64,000 nucleotides of DNA, from assembly GCA_032622095.1 (NCBI GenBank), contig CP136064.1, forward strand, positions 125,909,605 to 125,973,604, read 5' to 3'. Both the position numbers and the translations under genes were made by a program. Below are positions 57,399-64,000 of the stretch, piece by piece. The notes beneath the pieces were generated by a model. That model was not told where the DNA came from, searched no databases, and saw nothing but the letters and a program-made list of their open reading frames with translations. This DNA is from Siphonodentalium dalli. Taxonomy: Eukaryota > Mollusca > Scaphopoda > Gadilida > Siphonodentaliidae. The first letter of the stretch is position 1. Each line of letters starts with the position of its first letter.

Positions 57399-57482
57399 TT
57401 CTTCAATTGACAGGGCACGAGGATCTTTGGATTGACTCCAAGCCACCTCTCCCGTGCCAATGACATTAAGATCTTTCAAAAA
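57399..57482 (-). other. Exon-like unit 1 (84 bp)
   Basis: On the minus strand 'ttctcag' precedes an open 28-codon segment in phase 0 ('FLKDLNVIGTGEVAWSQSKD' and so on) ending 'SIEE', followed by GTGGCT as a weak donor. It matches units 2 and 3 in length and phase. The protein is not recognised. It could instead be a non-coding tandem repeat. Confidence 0.4.
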
Positions 57483-57745
57483 CTGAGAATGAAAGTATCA
57501 TATTGATAAATTTTGTTGAGAAAACACAGCATTGTCAGAAAAATGTTACCCAGAATAAAATCCCGAAGAATGTGCTATTAGATATACATCCAGTATGCTT
57601 AATTGATCGAACATCACCCATAGTTGGCATTGTCATTTGCCGTAAAATAAATTGGCAATTAAACAAATATATTGAACCGGAAAAGTTAGATGCACTCAAG
57701 TTTATATTTTAATTGCTTGCATCCAGGATACGGCATCGAAGTCAC

Positions 57746-57829
57746 CTCTTCAATTGACAGGGTATGAAGATCTTTGGAATGACTCCAAGTCACCTCTCCC
57801 TTGTCAATGACAAGAGGATTTTTCAAAAA
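57746..57829 (-). other. Exon-like unit 2 (84 bp)
   Basis: Minus strand: acceptor-like 'ctcactcag', 28 codons in phase 0 ('FLKNPLVIDKGEVTWSHSKD' ... 'LSIEE'), donor-like GAG|GTGACT. Spacing to unit 1 is 347 bp. The intervening sequences of the three units are also related, so the whole block was duplicated. Confidence 0.4.
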
Positions 57830-58099
57830 CTGAGTGAGCATGAAAATATCATTTTGATAAGTTTTGACAAGAGGACACAACACTCTTCAAAAAGTATCAA
57901 CCCATTAGTTATCATATACATATGTATATCGGATTTGTGGAATGGAACTAACTTCAGAGAAAATTGGCATTGAAATCCATATACACCGGTACAATAAAAT
58001 GGCAATGACAATACAAACAATGCTATTATGAATAGAGTTACATGCATGTTACATGCATTTTAATAATTGCTCTCATTCTGGAGTCAGCATCGAAGTCAC

Positions 58100-58183
58100 C
58101 TCTTCAATTGACAGGGCATGAGGATCTTTGGAATGATTCCAAGCCACCTCTCCCGCATCAATGACATGATGATTTTTCGAAAA
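58100..58183 (-). other. Exon-like unit 3 (84 bp)
   Basis: Minus strand: acceptor-like 'atatgctcag', 28 codons in phase 0 ('FSKNHHVIDAGEVAWNHSKD' ... 'LSIEE'), donor-like GAG|GTGACT. Spacing to unit 2 is 354 bp. Confidence 0.4.
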
Positions 58184-58189
58184 CTGAGC

Positions 58190-59300
58190 ATATATTAAAT
58201 TTATCGTTTTTATCTGTTTTGAACTTTTGACGAGACAGCACTGTCAGATAAGTACTGTTAAAATTTAGGAAAGAAGTTACAAGTAAAAGTGGGACCAGCA
58301 GTTTCTGTTGCGTTACATGTACGGTAGTTAGGATACCACCAGTCATTGAACAGGAATCACTTCTCTATTACTTTCATGGTGTATCATGGAAATTAAGATT
58401 CAGTATCAATGCTTGCATTACAATTCAGAAGCAGAATACACAGAACACTGATAAGGTGTCATCACACCAAACACCAAGATTATATATGGTCTCTTTGATG
58501 TTATGTAATTGTACACCCCACTGACTTGTCCTATTTTCAGTAGATAAATAAACCCATATTATATTAAACTGACATCGTTTTTCAATACAATGTTACCACC
58601 ATTACTTTGATAGAGGAAAGTTTATTCTCAAAGAGTATAATTATTTTACATGAACTTTATTTTAATGGTATATAACTATATATCCAACAAATGAAGCTGA
58701 GAATTCATATTTCATGTGCTGCAGGAGCCTTCAAACTCTGGTTGACACTACAGTAACAGTTGAGGCACAAGCAGACATGTTCACTGGAGAAATTATATTA
58801 GATAGTCCACTTCAGCTGTTTCAGTCAGTTAATAAATTAGAGGAATAATAGTATGACCACTGCTCCAATCCTGTAGTTAGCCAAAATCAAGGCTTCTTTT
58901 ACCATGATTTTAATGAACAGAGAACAGAAAACTCCCCAGTTGAAGATTGTCAGATAATCAATTACAATAATGTGACTTGTCATCCATCCTCCTTCACAAT
59001 AACATATTACATGGTAATTTACAAAGCATGTGTATGATATTACACGGCTGAAGATTGTCATGCATTTGAGAACTGGTCCATAAATACTGTTTGTCATCCA
59101 CCTTGAATGGGAAATTCGACTCATGGCATTTTGGAGCTACATGTAGTACATATCATTACTGTATGGTAGACCTCTACTTCCTGATATAGCACAGTTTATA
59201 TCTGATTCTGTAGTCATCCTGAAAAAATAAATATATGAAGTCAGAATTTTAAATTATTTTTTATGTATGTCATGGTTTGAAATGAAAAAAATCTATTATA
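58190..59300. other. Unassigned AT-rich sequence
   Basis: No gene recognised. If the 84-bp units are exons, this would be intron of the same minus-strand gene. Confidence 0.35.
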
Positions 59301-59313
59301 GCATGGATCTTAA

Positions 59314-59712
59314 AGGTACTCAATCCGATTAAGCACCCCTAAATTACTATTTCTTCGGCTTCAGGGGTAAAAACATAATTAATTTGAGTCGATGAACCCA
59401 TCCATCAAAGCTCATAATGATCAGATATTGATTTTGTTTTAATTTGTAATTTTCTCGAGATGTGTACTAATAATTTGCAACAGAAACATTTATTCAAACG
59501 GGCGAAGATGGATAACTCTAAAATGAAGCACTGAGAACTTCCTTTTGACGGCATGTTCTGGGCCAGAAACAAGAGATAACAAAACTTCAAAAATTGATAT
59601 CTGATCACTCTGAGGGTTGATGGGTAGGTTACTCGACTCGAATCAATTATTATTTTTACCTCAGAAGCCAAAGAAATAGTAATTTATTAGCGTCTAATCG
59701 GATTGAGTACCT
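59314..59712. mobile_element. TTAA-flanked MITE, complete copy
   Basis: The left end 'aggtactcaatccgatta' is the inverse of the right end 'taatcggattgagtacct' (to 59712), with further inverse matches inside ('aaattactatttcttcggct' and 'gaagccaaagaaatagtaat'). TTAA flanks both sides (59310-59313, 59713-59716). 399 bp, no coding capacity. Related pieces lie at 2535, 24200 and 60090. Confidence 0.85.
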
Positions 59713-60089
59713 TTAACATTTAACCAACCATTTCAGACACATCCCCCCCACTTGTTGATGAAAATCCACAAATTAGGCTCCAGCTATCTAGGTCACTTGT
59801 ACCAATGTTAATCATATTTCCCAAACATGAAATGACACACTCTATGATTTCCAGGCTTCAATTTAAAGATGAATTATATGTTCCCACAACAAGTATATAG
59901 TTTCCTCTGTATAACATAAGAGAAATGAATCAAAAACACCTACCTGGGAACACTACTATCAATTAATATTGATTTCCTTATATAATGTGACTATCAAGTT
60001 GCCCTGTGGGACATATATTTGTCACTATTTTTAGAAATAGTTATTGCTCAGAACAAACATGAGCTGTTAACTGTTTAAATATAAACAAT

Positions 60090-60530
60090 ATTAAGTATGC
60101 ATCATCCGATTAGATGCCCCTCAATAAGGCTCAATTACTATATATTTGGATTCGGGTGGGAGGATATTTTATTTGAGTCGATGAACCCACCCACCAAAGC
60201 TAAGAGTTATTACATATTCATTTTTTAAATCTATTATTTTTCACCATCGAGACTTAATAGTGGCCTGGGAAAAAGTCAACGGGCCAATGGTCTTGGACCA
60301 AATTGCGGATGAAGATGATAACTTTAAAATCAAGTAGCTTTGTGTTGATAATGAGGCAAAATTTTCATTGAACAACATGTTGATAAATAACACATTTTGA
60401 GCAATTTTATACTATAATTGACATTATTTTTTAGCAATTAATCGATTCTGATAACTGAAGCAGAATTTCAAAATATGTTGTTGTTGGAACCTGAATATAT
60501 GGGGTCCATTGAATCAAATTGAGAACTTTC
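60090..60530. repeat. Diverged copy of the 59314 MITE family
   Basis: The left part 'catccgattagatgcccctc' followed by 'caattactat' and the right part 'gaatcaaattgagaacttt' correspond to the ends of 59314-59712. The interior ('cgattctgataactgaagc') matches 24255-24275. Confidence 0.6.
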
Positions 60531-60539
60531 ACGCTAAAT

Positions 60540-63000
60540 TATACATGAAATGCTTTATATAATTATTATACAATGAAGTAAAAATAAATAATCACTCCAA
60601 AGATTAAAAAAACATGTAAGTATAGTTAGTATACAGACTGTCAATGTGGTGAACATTATTGCACCAATTTGTTGGGGCTCAAGTTCCGTGAAATATTACA
60701 TGAGTGGCCAGTGTCAAGTTGCATCTTGTAGCATAACACTTTAACATAACAGATAAGTGCACACTTGTTTGCCTACTCCAAGTGCAGGTGTGGTTTGTTT
60801 TGTATTTACTACACACCAATATTCAATCAAATAATAATATTTGTCCACTATCTAGGCAAGTTAGTTATATATTGAACATGGCAAGAAATTAAATTAATTC
60901 TCTGGTACTGGATAGGCTGTCATGCATGATGTCAAATATGTTGCGAGTCTCAATGACATCAGGATTGCACTATCGTGGACAAGCTGAAAAATTATACCAA
61001 CAATGTAACTGAATTTACGAAATAGACCAAAATATCGCAGCTGTGTAATTAGAAGTGAAATAAAATAAACTAAAGCTTTATTCCACACCTATTGTATTCA
61101 ACCAAATCTCACCATTGAATACCTATTATTGTATGCCTCTAGTGGAATACAAGCCGGAACTATTTTTGTTGACGTCGCCAAAAAAGATGACATACACAGG
61201 TACATTTAGTATGTCAACAATCAGCTTCAGGTGATGTCCTGATCATAACCGGTTATCCATCCGACTTAAATCACGATAAAGGTAGCTGACTCATGGATTG
61301 ATACAATGGTGTAGAATAAATACAGAACACAACTTGCACCATAATCTTGAATCTTTTATCGAACCCGCGGTGGACGGTGCACAGTTACATTTCACTCAAG
61401 TTTTGTTGTCGCAAAATATATCCATGCGCCGTCTGCAACTCATTTGATAAAAGATTATCGATGTGCGTTGTGTTCCGTCTATGTGTCTGCTAGTTTGTTC
61501 CCTGCAAGCTAAATTAAAATACGGTGTAAGAAACACTTTTTTTTACTTTCATCCAGAATAAATAATAACAGTATTAACCTATAATTGCATCATGTTATTC
61601 TGAGGCATACCTACTACCATGCCTTTCCCCTGGCATTGCTGTCAACGCCACTAGGGGTAACTTAATTTTAGGGTCCTGCTAATATTAAAAAAAAACATAT
61701 CAACTGAACATCCATGAGTATATGATTCATATTCGATTCAACATCAGCAGAGAATATATCTATCTAATATCTCGGTTGAGCTTCGCAGTGCAAAAATCAG
61801 TGTTCCGTAAGAAGCATGCATCCATGACATGGCCAGAGATGTAACTACCCCCTCATTATGAGAGTAGTCTGGATGTTTTACTTTGAACAGCATCCTGTTC
61901 AACCTCCGTCTGAGAGATTAATGGATTACATTACCGTGATCAACGACAATAACTCGTGAATATCAACATTCAGTAGTACTATGCTATGAGCCCCTTAAAT
62001 TGATATTAAGCTGACGTCATTTGTCATTTCATAGTTCATTCTGTGTATTAACAAGTATTAATAATAGTAATGAAATCCCATACTGAATCAGACATGTCAC
62101 ATAGTCATATATATTTCGAGAAACATTGATGTCCGACATGAAGTCAGGTAATATATTAAATTTTGGTGGCTGAACACTGGTTCTGAGAATGCGCACATAT
62201 ATGGGTAGACATGATGGATATCCTCATTTAGTCTATATATACTTACCCAAGTTACCGTCCTCTTATTTATTATTTTATATAATTTCCCGACATAGAACAT
62301 AGCCATTATTGGGGAGCTGATGCAAAATTAACAACAATTTACTACAAAACTTATAAACTTCTGAATAATATATGGGGAATGGTTGTATGCGATAGATAAT
62401 TTTCCAGACTCACAACACTGCATTTTGTCGCTATTAAATCGCTACCAGTCACCAAAATCAGATATATTATATTTGATCGTGAAGTGTGTGCAGTATTCGA
62501 TTCGTTATCTGATTTCATCATATTTGAATATTGGCAGGACGCTAATTAATCTACAAAATTCAAATTCAAATCCTAAAAGTGTTACACATACGATATGGAT
62601 ATAATAATCTTTTTATATTTACCCATACCATAGTATCATTCCTGTGCGTGATATGATCACACTTGTAACAACAAGTAACTGTATAAACAGTACTTTGAGT
62701 ATGTTTCACTATATGTTGCAAACACTCTTGTCTGAACGCAAAAATCCATTGATTTGAGCCGCCAACATATTCCTAACAATAGCAATTAACACCTAATTAG
62801 CGACTCGGCGGTTGGCTTGGCTGATCCCAACTGCAACTTTTAGTGTGCTGGAGAACGAACAATGTTGATAAAAGTTGAAATATAACACTTACAAATTATA
62901 TTTTTAATTTTTTTTTTAATTGGCATAGCTTACCACAAACCAAAATTCATCATTATTGGAATTATATTAACGACATTAAACGAAATTGAAAATCCCAACT
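60540..63000. other. Unassigned AT-rich sequence
   Basis: No coding exon, RNA gene or repeat end could be supported. It could be intronic or intergenic to the gene ending at 63142. Confidence 0.35.
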
Positions 63001-63141
63001 TACTATGGGGGGTTTGGGAAACTTTCCCGGGAAGATTTGAAAGGGGCGGAACCCCTCTCCTACAACCCACTTGAAATTTAATGAGGATACATGAAATGGT
63101 ATTACATAACATGAGATTGGTGAGGTGAAAATGAAAATGAT

Positions 63142-63549
63142 CTATTTTTTTTTTTTGGATTTCTTTGCTTTCTTTTTCATTCGGTTGGATGTAGCTGCTG
63201 TTGTGGTTGTTGTTGTTGTGTCTGAGTCAGAAGAAGCCCAGAGCGCTTGATTTCGACAATAATTTACATAGGTCTGGCTATCGAACCAGTCTTTGAGTGC
63301 TGCTCCCATTTTGTCCCGTTCGGCGACATCCTTACACTCACTCCACATGGCCTCCATCACCTTTTGTTCAGCATGCGATCTGACGGAGTGGGTGGATTGA
63401 GTGCTGACGTTGGCGCTGGTGTTGTTGTTGGTGCTGGTGGAGCTGGAGGACACCGGGATGTTTTGGTAATCCGGTGTCCGAGGTGTAAAGTCCAGTTCCA
63501 CGTCGAAGCTGGCGGCAGGAACATCTGGGGTGGTATCCGAAAATCCCAA
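63142..63549 (-). CDS. Probable last exon of an unrecognised minus-strand gene
   Basis: The 135-codon frame is open from 'TAG|TTGGGA' (63549, a possible splice acceptor without a clear pyrimidine tract) to a stop at about 63142. The first codon is TTG, so it is not an initiator; upstream exons would lie beyond 63.6 kb. Sequence: a Pro/Thr and Ser/Asn-rich stretch with 'STSTNNNTSANVS', then an apparently ordered segment ('AEQKVMEAMWSECKDVAERD', 'LKDWFDSQTYVNYCRNQAL'), a poly-Thr run and a basic tail 'MKKKAKKSKKKK'. Base composition is less AT-rich than the surroundings, which supports coding. A lysine tail suggests nuclear localisation. Family unknown. Confidence 0.45.
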   Translation of the reverse strand: MGFSDTTPDVPAASFDVELDFTPRTPDYQNIPVSSSSTSTNNNTSANVSTQSTHSVRSHAEQKVMEAMWSECKDVAERDKMGAALKDWFDSQTYVNYCRNQALWASSDSDTTTTTTTAATSNRMKKKAKKSKKKK

Positions 63550-63587
63550 CTACACCTTTTACTTGGCTTTATAGGGGAGACCCGGGC

Positions 63588-63800
63588 AAAGCGGATCACG
63601 TAAGGTTTTCTTGTACAAAATGCAACCGGCAATTATAAATATTAGCACTGTCAGTTTCTAATCATGATGGCATAACATTTGATGTATGATGCATTCAGCT
63701 CCATCTATTGGTTTGGTTGCTATGGTGATTTTTAATTTTGATCCGCTTTGCCCGGCCGTTGGGCAAATCGGATCACCACATCGGGCAAAGCGGATCAGCA
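63588..63800. repeat. GGGCAAAGCGGATCA repeat cluster
   Basis: 'cgggcaaagcggatca' occurs directly at about 63587 and 63782, inverted at about 63739-63753, and as 'gggcaaatcggatcac' at about 63762. This may be the terminal region of a DNA transposon whose other end lies outside the window. Confidence 0.5.
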
Positions 63801-64000
63801 AACGAATCCTTCTGAAAAATGCAATACTACTCAACTAATCATACACTTTTCAGTTATATTTATGACAATTACACATATTTATTGGAAATAATTAAAATCG
63901 CGTTTTTTTAAACGTTCAATTTTTTCAATTATGGACATGCTCCGACAATGCACGAGTTTTGTTGACCCATCTTATTAAAATTGTCCAATTACTATGCCCT

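Overview
This is animal nuclear DNA. It is AT-rich, gene-poor and densely packed with transposable elements. The only intact long gene is an apparently intronless 1,124-residue Toll-like receptor (35555-38929, +) of the multiple-cysteine-cluster type, with two TIR domains in tandem in its cytoplasmic tail. As far as I know, tandem-TIR receptors are mainly reported from molluscs and other lophotrochozoans. That, together with the retroelement types and the tandem-repeat elements resembling those of bivalves, suggests a marine lophotrochozoan. The species cannot be fixed from this window. No bacterial operon, CRISPR array, rRNA or convincing tRNA was seen.

Layout. 1-5.5 kb: an old GGGTGG-ended DNA transposon relic, a LINE 3' end with one in-frame stop (3134-4222), and a dispersed repeat also seen near 45-49 kb. 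5.8-9.6 kb: mobile tandem-repeat elements with 122-bp and about 150-bp units, including a nearly perfect 1,192-bp tandem duplication. 10.7-13.3 kb: a hAT-type MITE with a recognisable empty-site relative, and a TTAA-flanked MITE. 13.7-23.8 kb: one degraded LINE on the minus strand, broken by a hAT-type element with homopolymer G/C ends, an inverted fragment, a tandem-repeat element and a foldback element with a 9-bp target duplication. 24-32 kb: mostly unassigned, but with a striking 1.24-kb inverted array of GATATC palindromes. 32.2-34.7 kb: another degraded LINE. 35.5-38.9 kb: the receptor. 39.8-45 kb: a second LINE type carrying a GGGTGG-ended insertion with TTA duplications. 45.2-47.1 kb: a hAT-type element with a perfect 8-bp duplication nested inside another inverted-repeat element. 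49.4-50.6 kb: the second foldback copy. 52.4-56 kb: a YqaJ-like nuclease gene split by a GGGTGG-ended transposon that itself contains further insertions, followed by a Helitron N-terminal fragment. 57.4-58.2 kb: three 84-bp exon-like units. 59.3-60.5 kb: MITEs. 63.1-63.6 kb: a probable last exon of a minus-strand gene.

How it fits together. There is no operon-like cooperation. The receptor would detect ligand outside the cell and signal through paired TIR domains. The remainder is a layered record of transposition, and several insertions can be ordered because target duplications and the reading frames of the interrupted hosts are preserved.
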